This document shows positions 29,601 to 37,900 of a stretch of 64,000 nucleotides of DNA, piece by piece. The notes beneath the pieces are model-generated. The model ran no database searches. It saw nothing but the letters and a program-made list of their open reading frames with translations, and had not been told where the DNA came from. The first letter of the stretch is position 1. Every line of letters starts with the position of its first letter. The stretch comes from Petrosia ficiformis (Eukaryota; Porifera; Demospongiae; Haplosclerida; Petrosiidae): NCBI GenBank assembly GCA_947044365.1, contig OX345636.1, positions 14,172,615 to 14,236,614 on the forward strand, in the 5' to 3' direction. A program made the translations under genes and the position numbers.

Positions 29601-32600
29601 ATACATATGTAAGGTAGCCAATAATCGCAATAATTGTGATACTTGCACAGACAATAATCATTGACTCACATTTTCATGATCGCCCATCCCTACTCTGTGG
29701 GTCATAAAAACTATTCGTGTGTAGGTATAGTTAATTACTAAAGGTTTTTGTTTTATGGTTTATAAACTGTTTGCTCATTCATGTTTTTGTGGGTCTACAT
29801 GTACATGTATATTTCAAACTTACTGTCCAGAACTTATCTTCTCCTTCACTATTGAATCCCAGTACAGAACAGTTTCCACCAACATAGGCCAGTGGGCCCC
29901 CTCCATCATATAAATGATTACCAATTAGTATAGAATTAGCACCATCATTAACCTGTAAAAATTAATAATGACACACATGTATTACATGTACATATATAAA
30001 AATTATACATTTACATGTACATGTATATTATATATATATATACGTATATATATACATGTATATGCAGTATATATATAATTGTGACCATGGATGCAAAAAA
30101 CAGTCATTTAGCAAATAATAATTTTGTCAAACTCTTACATTCAAACACTCATAATTGAGCCATTTTACAAAGAAAACTAAATAAGTTTGATGAGTAGGTG
30201 GACTCATAGAGCAGCAGTTATTATTTCTGAATAGCAATTTTAGTTCACTATACAAAATGACTGAATAACAAGCACTAAATGAAAGAGTATATTATTAGCC
30301 ATATGACTGATTATTGCATCCATGGTCACATATACATGCACGTAATTGTATATACATTAAAGAGGCCTTTGTGACTTTAGTATTGTATTGGAGCATTCTT
30401 TTTCATTAAAGAAATATTTCAAAATTGGCTAGAGAATACTCCAATACAATACTAATTGTATATACATAATTATATACACTGCCTTGGTAGCTCAGTTGGT
30501 AAGAGCATCTGTCCGAAGTGCAGAGAGTTGTGTGTTCAAATCCTACCTGAGGCAACTCATTTTCATTTTTCATTGCCTCGGGTGTCTTTCTTTTTTTTTT
30601 TCTTTCCATCTCAAGTGTCATCATGTATATACATGTATATACAATATTATCTACATGTTATAGATAAAGTACAGAGCGTACGGTATATTGAATATACACG
30701 AGGCAGTTATTAATTAGAAGCCAAGGCTTCTAATTTTAATAACTGCCGAGTGTATATTCAATATACCGTACGCTCTGTACTTTATGTGGTACTTTATGTG
30801 GTTTGTACTATAGTACATGTGAGTCAATTCACAGTGTACCGGTACCATGGATAAAGAGAATCTTCCTCCATCTCAGCAAAAGCTAGTAGGAAAAGACCAA
30901 CCACCATCAAAAAAGGCAAAGCTAAGTCTCTCTTTGAAAAAGAAAAGGTTTGGTGATTCTGTATCAAGTGAACTGGTCACATTAACGACACCACGTGTTC
31001 CTAAGAACACTGCCAAGAACACTGAATGGGCCATAAGGAATTTCATGGAATGGAGGCAACAAAGGGAGAAGGATTATCCAGAAGAAAGGTGCAGACCGGA
31101 TATTTTTGATAGTACTCCTTGAAATGTCGCAGAGCTCAATCACTGGCTATGCCTTTTACGTGTTAGAAACACGACGGACAGATGGAAAAAGGTATCCAAT
31201 TTCAACAGTTTACCAGCTGCTGACTGGGATCTTACGCCACATGAGATCTGTTGACTCTCAATGTCCCAATTTTTTAGACAAAACAAATTTTGCTTTTAAA
31301 CAGCTTCATGCTGCCATTGATAACTTTGGAAGACAGCTTCGTTTGGAAGGAATAGGTACTGAAGTGAAACATGCCAGTATTATATCACCTAGGGAAGAAA
31401 ATTATTTGTGGGAAGCTGGAGTTTTAGGTGTGGAAAATCCCAAATCTTTACTTTTTGCTGTATTTTATTGTAATGGTAAAAATTTCTGTTTACGTGGAGG
31501 TGCTGAACATAGGCGACTGAAGTTGTCTCAACTACAACGCCTGTCAAATCCTGACAGATACATTTATACTGAACATGGCTCAAAAAATCACTCGGGATGC
31601 TTATCTGAAAGAACCATCAGTAACAAAACTGTGCCGATTTTATCAACATACAGCAAAGGTGTCATGTATACCTTTTAGACTACTATATTAGTAAAATGCC
31701 TCAGAAGGCAAAGGGCATGGATTTGTTTTATTTACGACCACTTGATTCAGTAAAAGATGATGCTTCATCACCATGGTATTATTCATCACCAGTTGGTGAA
31801 CGGAAATTAAATAGCATGGTAAAAGAAATGTTTGCTGCTGTTGGAATTACTGGTAAAACAAACCATAGCTTGCGAGCTACTGGTGCTAGTGCATTGTTCC
31901 AGGCAAATGTTCCTGAAAAAATCATACAAGAAAGAACGGGACATCGTTCAGTGAAGGCATTACGACTTTATGAACGAACAACAGAAAAGCAACACCAAGA
32001 TGTGTCTGAAGTTTTGTCTGCAAGGTCTGAAGTTTCTGTTACTTCTACTTTACCATCATTCCTACCACTTGGTGCTTTACAAAACTGCACAGTTAACATC
32101 AATTATGGACCAGCCACAATTACATGTAACGTAAATGGCTCAGAGCAAAATGAATTGTCACAGTAACTGGACATGTTATGCATTGTTTTTCATTTATTCA
32201 CAAAGTAAAAAAAACCTGGACATGTTATGCATTGTTTGTCATTTATTCACAAAGTAAAAAAAAAACCTGGTGAAGCGTAGTTAAAAAAATTTGGGTTAAG
32301 TGTATTCTAACTACCATAATTGGTAGTTAGATGATGCCATCTAACTGCTTGTGGTATGTTTATAAGTTTTAGAGGCGTGTCGGCGCCTTTGATACACCCA
32401 CGTACTGTAGTACAATGTACATTGTAGATGTCCTGTATATATATATACAATGTACACTGTATATATATATCATGTTCCATGTTTGATCAAAAAAGGTCAA
32501 AATATGTTTACACATGTATTTCCAGTCAAATTTATATCATTTTTTAGCATTATGTCTGAATATTTAATTCTAAACAGTTATCATGAGCACTTTACGCACA

Positions 32601-34193
32601 TTACCATACGGTATGTGTATGTAATGTAAATGTATAATATTACAGTATTGTAAATGTATACAATCATATACATGTACATGTACATGTATGTAATTCACAT
32701 TATTACATGATGTTACAGTATATGTCATAAAAACTCACCATACAGTAACAGTAACTACATTAGTTCTAGTATAATAAAGTAATTACTATCTCATTACTGT
32801 GGTGTTAAATTGACATGTACAGTAATTACAAAACTATTGTTGAACTACTGTAGTTTGAATATGAAACTGCTGAGTAATTACTGTACTGTATGGTGACTTT
32901 TTATTGACATATACTGCATTAATATTAACTATAAAATTACTGAGTTAGCCACAAATAGAAATATACAGTACCCCAAATCAGAATAATTACTTTCTTATGA
33001 TTCAATATTAATATCACTGTTCTGCCCACTGGTTAGAATTCCACCGCAACTTTAATATAGAACACTACAACAATAAAACAGATTGGCAACAAAAAATGTC
33101 TTGGCACAAACTTTTATCTGATCTGTAGTTTAGTGTACAGTATACACATGTATATACATGTATACAGTATATACAACATGTACAACATGTACAACATGTA
33201 TGTACAGTACATCCATCACAGGTTTCTTTGAATGTACACCCATACATGTGTTTCAGTTAGCCTGTTCACACATGTATATAAGATATTTGATTTGGACCCT
33301 GCCAGCTGGGCTGCCTTGGTAGCTCAGTTGGTGAGAGCATATGCCGGGAGTGCAGAGTGTCGTGGATTGAAATCCCACCTGTGGCAACTCTTTTTCATTG
33401 CCTCAGGTGTCTGTCTTTCTTTCTTTCCATCTCATATCTCAAGTTTTATCATGTATAACAAACACAATAAAACATTCTTTATAAAAGAATATTTCGGTCT
33501 GAAGGCCATGTTCATTCAAGCTGAAAAAGGCTTTGTGCTGAAACGTTCTTTTACATAGAAACCGTTGATAGATACAGAAAATACAATAAGGAACCTTTAT
33601 GGAATTATATCTATCTATGTACCTCATTATAAAATAAATCTGCATTTTTTTCCACATCATAAGCTAGTATATGTGTCTGAGACCCTATCATCAATACATC
33701 ATTACTGGACCCAGAATCCAATTGACCAGCACACAGGGATGTCACATGTTGACCAACATTTAAAAGATTGATGTCAGATTCAGTGGATGAGGAAACCAGA
33801 CGAGATGAGGAGGAGGTGAAGGAGGAAGAAGTGGAGTTCCCATGTGGTGAATGAATAAATACCTGTTGTATTGAAATATAAATTTGAAAAATAATTATCT
33901 AATCCAATTTGAGAAAATCATTTTCAGTTTTGATTATGAGATGCAATAATTATGAACACTCACCAGCGTAGGTGGAGCGGAAAGTTACTGTAATCAGGAT
34001 TTCTATGTGTGCGTGTGTGTGTGTGTCTTTTACTAAAATGTCTGGACAACCACATGTACATGTATCAAAAAGAGTTAAAAAGTTATGACAATTTTTTTTC
34101 TTGATTTCAACACTGCACTTCTTATACTAGAAATTATGTACTCTTGAGTTGGACTTAGAGACTGAGTGTAAGTTGCAATGCACACACATATAA

Positions 34194-34224
<31 letters not shown>

Positions 34225-34704
34225 ATTATTATTATAACAGTCAAATATTTTCTGTAATTATTTTCATGTTATTACTCCCAAATCACACTTGTGGGAAGGG
34301 TTATGCACTGTGAGTGCATTCATTAGTGTAGTACTCATAATAACAGCTAGAGACTTGACAATATTTGAATTATACTCATTTCCAGTCAATTTTTAATAAC
34401 TATTTATCGTTTTGTAGTATTATGTCTAAACATTTATCATGAGCACTTTAATATGCACATTGTGACAAACCAACCTACTATTTATAGTAACAAAACACAC
34501 CATACAACCATTAACACACTGACTGTATGATGTGAGTTGTTTAGTCTCGTAAACCTGACCCAACGGACTGTTATGAAGAGATCCACCCACCTTGTTGCCA
34601 TTAGTAGCAGCTGTGAGACAGGGATGTTCTCCATCATATTTACCAACAGTTACCAGACGAGGAAGTATCTTGTGGTTAAGTTTGAGAGTAAACACTGGAA
34701 TCAT
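7569..34704 (-). CDS. BBS2: BBS2, BBSome subunit, complete 18-exon gene
   Basis: Bardet-Biedl syndrome protein 2 is a core subunit of the BBSome, the coat that moves membrane proteins in and out of cilia. Exons in transcript order: 34591-34704, 33623-33862, 29824-29952, 28103-28348, 26922-27086, 26365-26514, 25692-25856, 25233-25266, 24110-24173, 23313-23420, 21420-21461, 19943-20030, 13196-13345, 11600-11674, 10945-11007, 10043-10155, 9200-9348, 7569-7666. All junctions are GT-AG and phases agree. The total of 2193 nt gives 730 aa, close to the usual ~720. The N-terminal beta-propeller (exons 1-6) shows [44 protein letters not shown] and [20 protein letters not shown]. Exon 6 ends at the helix ILQELSQKK. 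The GAE/platform part includes [15 protein letters not shown]. The C-terminal helices carry [18 protein letters not shown] and [18 protein letters not shown]. Exons 8 (34 nt) and 11 (42 nt) are micro-exons. No stop or frameshift was found. It is divergent from the FSIP2-like gene. Confidence 0.95.
8722..8997. mobile_element. MITE, CAGTACCTGAC family, BBS2 intron 17 downstream part
   Basis: The right end TCAGGTACTG is followed by TA. The body matches the copies at 9742 and 21109 (caatggaagtacagtgatagta). The left end is diverged. Confidence 0.6.
9742..10004. mobile_element. MITE, CAGTACCTGAC family
   Basis: It starts CAGTACCTGACATTATTA and ends with the inverse, GTCAGGTACTG, with TA on both sides, as expected for a Tc1/mariner-type non-autonomous element. 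It lies in BBS2 intron 16. Confidence 0.75.
11164..11575. repeat. GAGAGACAGA microsatellite
   Basis: A purine-rich run of agagac/agagag units in BBS2 intron 14. The long serine/leucine-rich frame on its other strand is an artefact. It abuts the end of exon 14 by only ~25 bp. Confidence 0.9.
11706..11857. repeat. 38-bp tandem repeat, four copies
   Basis: The unit begins gtagcctcatacc and ends tttccctgcct, with copies starting at 11706, 11744, 11782 and 11820. It is intronic, just upstream of BBS2 exon 14. Confidence 0.9.
12473..12834. mobile_element. hAT-type MITE with perfect target duplication
   Basis: The 362-bp element has ends TAGTGTTGAAACAAATATT and, inverted, TAGGGCTGAAACGAATACT. It is flanked on both sides by ataataac, a perfect 8-bp target duplication. 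It has no coding capacity. Confidence 0.88.
12982..13139. mobile_element. 160-bp GTGTGGAAACAG MITE family, six copies in window
   Basis: This copy runs from atgtggaaacagccagtcatg to tatttccacacctctg. Related copies lie at about 21810-21965, 26692-26852, 36232-36391 (inverted), 37996-38154 and 40978-41143 (inverted). Ends read as CAGNGGTGTGGAAAYA on both sides. The copy at 40978 has a partly matching 8-bp flank (cctatact / cctatagg), which suggests hAT-type mobilisation. Confidence 0.75.
13346..13590. repeat. GGGAGGA / GAGACAGA low-complexity run
   Basis: A purine-only tract immediately upstream of BBS2 exon 13. The frames read through it are low-complexity shadows. Confidence 0.88.
13963..14284. 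mobile_element. hAT-type MITE, older copy
   Basis: The left end is TAGGATTGGGACGATTAATC and the inverted right end is TAGGGCTGGGAATTGGCTG. The interior is rich in ATCGATT. The 8-bp flanks match only imperfectly (gttcttac versus cttcttac, offset by two bases), so the exact ends are uncertain. Confidence 0.55.
14316..14492. mobile_element. MITE, CACCATACAGTAACAGTAATTA family
   Basis: An inverted-repeat element with CACCATACAGTAACAG at one end and a TAATTACTGTACAGTGA-like end at the other. Related copies are at 32735-32896, and degenerate ones near 19330-19594, 24215-24335 and 27480-27520. Confidence 0.6.
15178..18575. repeat. large inverted repeat in BBS2 intron 12
   Basis: The block at 15178-15960 is repeated in reverse orientation at about 18110-18575. 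Shared marks include TTGATAATGTGATTCGACAA, gtccagacattgggtcaatt-type sequence, ttactattactatcacctta and tttcttTACA..GCTCTTGAAACAT. The spacer (15960-18110) shows no gene. A further copy of the outer end lies at 19190-19275, so a larger composite is possible. It looks like a long-TIR foldback element. Confidence 0.65.
15876..16080. repeat. ~52-bp tandem repeat, four copies
   Basis: The unit is ggtatattatactgttttgt followed by a gggttataccacagtatgg segment and ttcttagtcctg. It lies within the left arm of the large inverted repeat. The frame through it is an artefact. Confidence 0.88.
18633..19022. mobile_element. hAT-type MITE
   Basis: Ends are TAGTGTTGCACCTGTAC and, inverted, TGGGGTTGCACCTATAC. 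Flanks atttaaat and attaaaat differ at one base, consistent with an 8-bp target duplication. The interior has repeated TGCCTATAT units. Confidence 0.65.
19458..19594. repeat. 34-bp tandem repeat, four copies
   Basis: The unit is gtaattactgtactatactg plus acagtagaactaag, starting at 19458, 19492, 19526 and 19560. It is derived from the CACCATACAGTAACAG MITE end. Confidence 0.85.
20072..20362. mobile_element. hAT-type MITE, TAGTGTTGTTT family
   Basis: Ends are TAGTGTTGTTTCAGTTAAC and, inverted, TAGTGTTGTTTTAATTTG. Flanks caagtaat / caagaaat match at 7 of 8 bases. The interior carries ACTATAACTAAAACCCCTTTT, also seen near 3650, 9480, 35440-35665 and 37211, marking degraded relatives. Confidence 0.75.
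21109..21377. mobile_element. MITE, CAGTACCTGAC family
   Basis: It begins CAGTACCTGACTTTATTGAG after TA and ends inverted with GTCAGGTACTG. It lies in BBS2 intron 11, about 40 bp from exon 11. A further copy spans about 22480-22800, and a left-end fragment lies at 43962-44030. Confidence 0.72.
26610..26675. repeat. (TG)33 microsatellite
   Basis: An uninterrupted TG dinucleotide run in BBS2 intron 5, next to one copy of the 160-bp MITE family. Confidence 0.97.
27113..27475. repeat. 70-bp tandem repeat, five copies
   Basis: Near-identical units (attatgagtattaggtatgg ... cttcatgtactgtagccaa) start at 27121, 27191, 27261, 27331 and 27401. They lie about 30 bp upstream (transcript sense) of BBS2 exon 5. 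The high identity indicates recent or homogenised expansion. Confidence 0.93.
28621..28770. repeat. 69-bp tandem duplication
   Basis: tgtacatgtacatgtgctg and the following segment through gagcccatgattttcca occur at 28621 and again at 28690. Intronic in BBS2. Confidence 0.85.
28928..29140. mobile_element. foldback MITE
   Basis: The left arm (aaagggaccttttcctgc ... caatcactcgtcattccgcc ... tgtacagga) is matched by an inverted right arm ending gcaggaaaaggtctctttt. Arms are ~90 bp with a short centre. Confidence 0.75.
29398..29692. mobile_element. hAT-type MITE with perfect target duplication
   Basis: The 295-bp element has ends TAGGGATGGGCAATATT and, inverted, TAGGGATGGGCGATCATG. It is flanked by ctctgtgg on both sides, a perfect 8-bp duplication. 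The end sequence is close to that of the autonomous hAT at 813-3264 (GGGCTGGGCGATAT), so that family may have mobilised it. Confidence 0.9.
30078..30331. mobile_element. MITE with TGTGACCATGGATGCAA ends
   Basis: Inverted ends TGTGACCATGGATGCAAAAA and TGTGACCATGGATGCAATAA enclose about 250 bp. A related, more decayed copy appears at 37340-37570. Confidence 0.7.
30481..30630 (+). mobile_element. tRNA-derived SINE, copy 1
   Basis: The head, 30481-30554, resembles a tRNA: GCCTTGGTAGCTCAGTTGG supplies the A box, and a B-box-like TGTTCAAATCC and a foldable acceptor stem follow. The tail is cattgcctcgggtgtctttc, then a T/C-rich run and tcatcatgta. A second full copy is at 33313-33455, and a tail-only copy lies at about 23850-23930. 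The shared non-tRNA tail shows this is a SINE and not a tRNA gene. Confidence 0.8.
30664..30787. repeat. near-perfect 60-bp palindrome
   Basis: ataaagtacagagcgtacgg ... gaggcagttattaattagaagcc is followed almost at once by its reverse complement, ending ctgtactttat. The stem is ~60 bp with practically no loop. It sits just upstream of the Crypton-like reading frame. Confidence 0.85.
30847..32166 (+). pseudogene. Crypton-like tyrosine recombinase, decayed
   Basis: The region resembles the DUF3504/Crypton tyrosine recombinases related to vertebrate KIAA1958 and the ZMYM/QRICH1 C-termini (recognised from memory). Readable parts are a basic N-terminus from [10 protein letters not shown]; a SAM-like core-binding region with [13 protein letters not shown] and [10 protein letters not shown]; the first catalytic arginine in [13 protein letters not shown]; and the C-terminal box [10 protein letters not shown] ... 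[14 protein letters not shown], holding the second arginine, histidine and tyrosine. Three lesions interrupt it: TGA at 31120-31122, a frame change at about 31155-31165, and a one-base shift at about 31660. It lies in BBS2 intron 2 on the opposite strand, and Cryptons leave no long terminal repeats, so its ends are not defined. Confidence 0.82.
32166..32272. repeat. 54-bp tandem duplication 3' of the Crypton-like frame
   Basis: ctggacatgttatgcattgt ... ttcacaaagtaaaaaaa occurs twice in direct tandem, directly after the stop codon. A 12-bp-stem palindrome, ctaactaccataattggtag plus ttag, follows at 32310-32333. Confidence 0.85.
32735..32896. mobile_element. MITE, CACCATACAGTAACAG family
   Basis: CTCACCATACAGTAACAGTA at the left is inverted as TAATTACTGTACTGTATGG plus TGA at the right. 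It lies in BBS2 intron 2. Confidence 0.7.
33313..33455 (+). mobile_element. tRNA-derived SINE, copy 2
   Basis: The same head (GCCTTGGTAGCTCAGTTGG) and tail (cattgcctcaggtgtctgtc) as the copy at 30481. The B-box region is diverged. Confidence 0.78.
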
Positions 34705-34994
34705 GTTGCAGTCCTATCGTCCAGATCCTCAGCTGTGTTGTTCTCTCTGATCACCATGCATTTAAATTCTTAATGGGCGTGGTACTGGTAAAATGGCCGC
34801 CAGAAACAAAATACAAAAGATATTTAATTAAGGACCTAAAGCATCTTTGCAAAGTGAGCGAATTGTTTTCATATAACTATTACGCCATATAATAATAGTA
34901 ATTTCAACTTGTCTTTGTTCATTATAATTATAGTTTTCGTTATTATTATTTTTAATTAAATTAATAACACGAAAGCGAAATAAAACGCCGGAAG
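34705..34994. promoter_or_regulatory. bidirectional promoter of BBS2 and the FSIP2-like gene
   Basis: Only 290 bp separate the two divergent start codons. The end next to the FSIP2-like start is CG-rich for this genome and contains an ETS-like CCGGAAG at 34988-34994, directly before the ATG. A GTAAAATGGCCGCCAG stretch near 34779-34794 recalls YY1-type core elements. I see no convincing RFX X-box. Co-regulation is inferred from arrangement only. Confidence 0.6.
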
Positions 34995-37900
34995 ATGACA
35001 TTTCGCGTCTACGCTACGCGTCAAAACTCGTACCACATGACAGCAACTAAAATGGACAAAGGAGTTGCTGATTGCTCTGTTTCATCCACACTGACTACAC
35101 ATCGTACTCCTAGACTGTGTAATAGCAGATTGACTACGTTCACTATTCCTTCACTCCCTAAACTCCATGGAAAGGCAGCTCTTGTCACTACAAAACTGTG
35201 TGAACCGGTGAGTAACAATCTGCAGAAATGCATAATACACATGATTTACATCTTCTCTCAAAATCTATCTTTGTTTATAACCATATGATTTTGTCATTGT
35301 TAGTTCAGTGCTTTTGGCCTAGCAGATCCCAGTAATGGGATCCCCTCTTTAATTAATAATTAAATAACATTTATGTCTGTGTATGAAGGTTTGCTAGATT
35401 TGTAGCATGACAGTAATGACCGTTTAGTTATATTTGTAGTATAATGGTTTCTCAAAATTTTAGTTATAGTTATAGTTGATTAACTAAAACAATAATTATT
35501 AGGCTTATTAAAAGGGTTTCAACTAAGTAAAAGTGCCCATTATTGGCTTTAGTTATAATTATAATTATAATTATTGCAATAGACTTGTAAGTTTAGTTAA
35601 CTAAAAGTCATAAAGCCTTAATAAAAGGGGTTTTAGTTATAGTTATACCTTTAGTTTCCTAAAACACCAAGCAGTCACGATTCTTTTCCATCATTTGTAG
35701 CATTCCACAGACATGTATAAATGTTTATTTCATTTGTGTGCTATAATAAATGCATCAATAGTTTCATATTTTCTATGCATGCAGATATACAAATCGACCA
35801 CTTCTTATGTGTTTGATCTTTCAACTCCAAAAGAGTACATCACATCCACATTAATGGAATACAACAGTCTTCATGATCCATATTTAAAATCATACTTCTA
35901 TCAACCCACAATGCAGACCAAATTGACAAAAAATGGTTTCATAAATGAGGAACTAGATGTGATTTGCTCTCTCAGAAAATACAATGCTTACCGGCATTTT
36001 CTTGAGAATGAATTTCTCAAAATGTACAAGAAACAAGTTGAAGAGAACAATGTAAGGATTTTGCTATCATTCTAATACCTTTTGAAGTGGATTTTATGCC
36101 ACTATATATATACATGAGGCAGCATTTGGTGCCATGGTATTATAGCATGCTACAAATAATATATATATGACTGATAGAATGCTACAACAAACATTGCCTG
36201 AATTGATTCTGAATAGAAATGGCACTATTCAGAGGTGTGGAAATAGTGAGCCAACTGCCGGACATTTTGGCCTATTTTCAACACTCTTGTCTTGCTCCCA
36301 TGTACTTTGTATACAGTTTAGTTTCAATTTACTGGGCATTCAGTAGATTTATCGAACAATGTCTATGACTGGCTGTTTTTACACTACTGGTGCTATTTCC
36401 ATTTAACATGTTGCATGTAGCAATTTCATGATGCAAAGATGCCTCATGTATGGTGCCCTTAATAAACACACTAACATAATGAAGAGATTCCTTTTCGCCA
36501 CATGGTTCATTTTTATTTTACATGTACTGAGGAACTTTGACAAAAAAGAACAGTACATGATAGGGTCATCTATCAGAGAAGAGTGTAATGCATTATTAGG
36601 CCAATGAATAATCAAGTAAAGATGAGCCGTGTGTAATTGTAATGATCACACTTAGAATCAGTAATGAATTAATTAGTACAATAATTAAAGGGGCTCAGAA
36701 GTTAGAACCATAGTGGACTTATCCAAAATTTACAACTGATATTACATAAAAATGCTCAAAAATCGAGTACACCCCACTATCAGCATTTTTTCGGATTTCT
36801 GTAATTTATATATATCTGCTCCAGAATCATTATTATTTTGATAGTGTATAGTATGGCTCATTGCTTTTCAGTTATTATGCTTCATGTCTTATTCAATGGA
36901 TGTGATTATCACCAAGATAGTACATGTAAATAAAACATCTCTTTGAGGGGGGGAGACTCCCACACAAGCTTCATGGCAGGTTATGTGTGCTGTCGTATGA
37001 GCCTCCCACATCAAATATCCCCTGTTCGAAATCTAACGAAATATTAGAATGTGATTTGCTTGTTATCAGAGAATACATGCACTGTTAAATAAATGTAATG
37101 AAATTTCTCTAGCGCTAGTAAAGTTAGGGATTAATGTGCTCATGCAGTACATGTAAGTACAATGAAAGATGTTTCTATGACCCCATCATTCTATGTACAT
37201 ATGTAAGTGTTGTTTTAGTTAGACATTTGTGACTACCTTTAGTACATGTGTAGTTATAGTTATATTTTGCTTGCTTTCTCAAAACAAAAATAAAGTATAT
37301 ATAGCTGTACTTATGTAGGGTTATATGGAATTAGTTTGTTTAATTTGGGTCCTACTGTACATTAACCAACAAATTAAATTTAAATGCTCATAATTCAGCC
37401 ATTTTGTACACGTAGCAAACTAAATGTGGTACGTATCCAGGAACAGCAGCTATTGCTCCACCCAGATACCAAATTTAGTTAGTTTCTTGTGAAAAATGGC
37501 TGAGTAATGATTGCTAAAATGTAAGCATTTGACAAAATTCTTATTTTGCCAAATGACTGATTTTCACATGCACATTTACATATTATATTCCATGTACATG
37601 TACATGTAATTATTATACTTATTAAGAATCTGTGATTAAACTACATGACTGTACATGTACATGTATGTAATGATTGCAATCTCAAATACCATATTTACAT
37701 GCACTGTACATGTATCAGGTAAAGAATCATTGTGTGGTGGAACCAGCTAAAGAAAACCCAAAAGTAAAGGAAAGAGAAGAAAAGAGAAAACAGTTTTTCT
37801 TACAACAAGAAAAGAAACTCAGAGCAAAACAAGTAAAATTAAGGTGTGTTGAATGTTCACATGTAGAATTAGTGTAAATGACACCACTAGTGATTGTTTC

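Noticed and set aside
30481..30554. tRNA gene (GAA-like anticodon loop)
   Set aside because: It has an A box and approximate B box, but an atypical base before the anticodon, no terminator, and a tail shared with another copy, so it is a SINE head.
33515..33555. Possible hammerhead ribozyme (ctgaaaaaggc...ctgaaacg, also at 42645)
   Set aside because: The essential CTGATGA core is not present in either copy, and the segments form the arms of a simple inverted repeat.
34705..34994. RFX X-box in the BBS2 promoter
   Set aside because: A GTTGCCAT half-site exists only inside exon 1 coding sequence; no paired motif in the intergenic interval.
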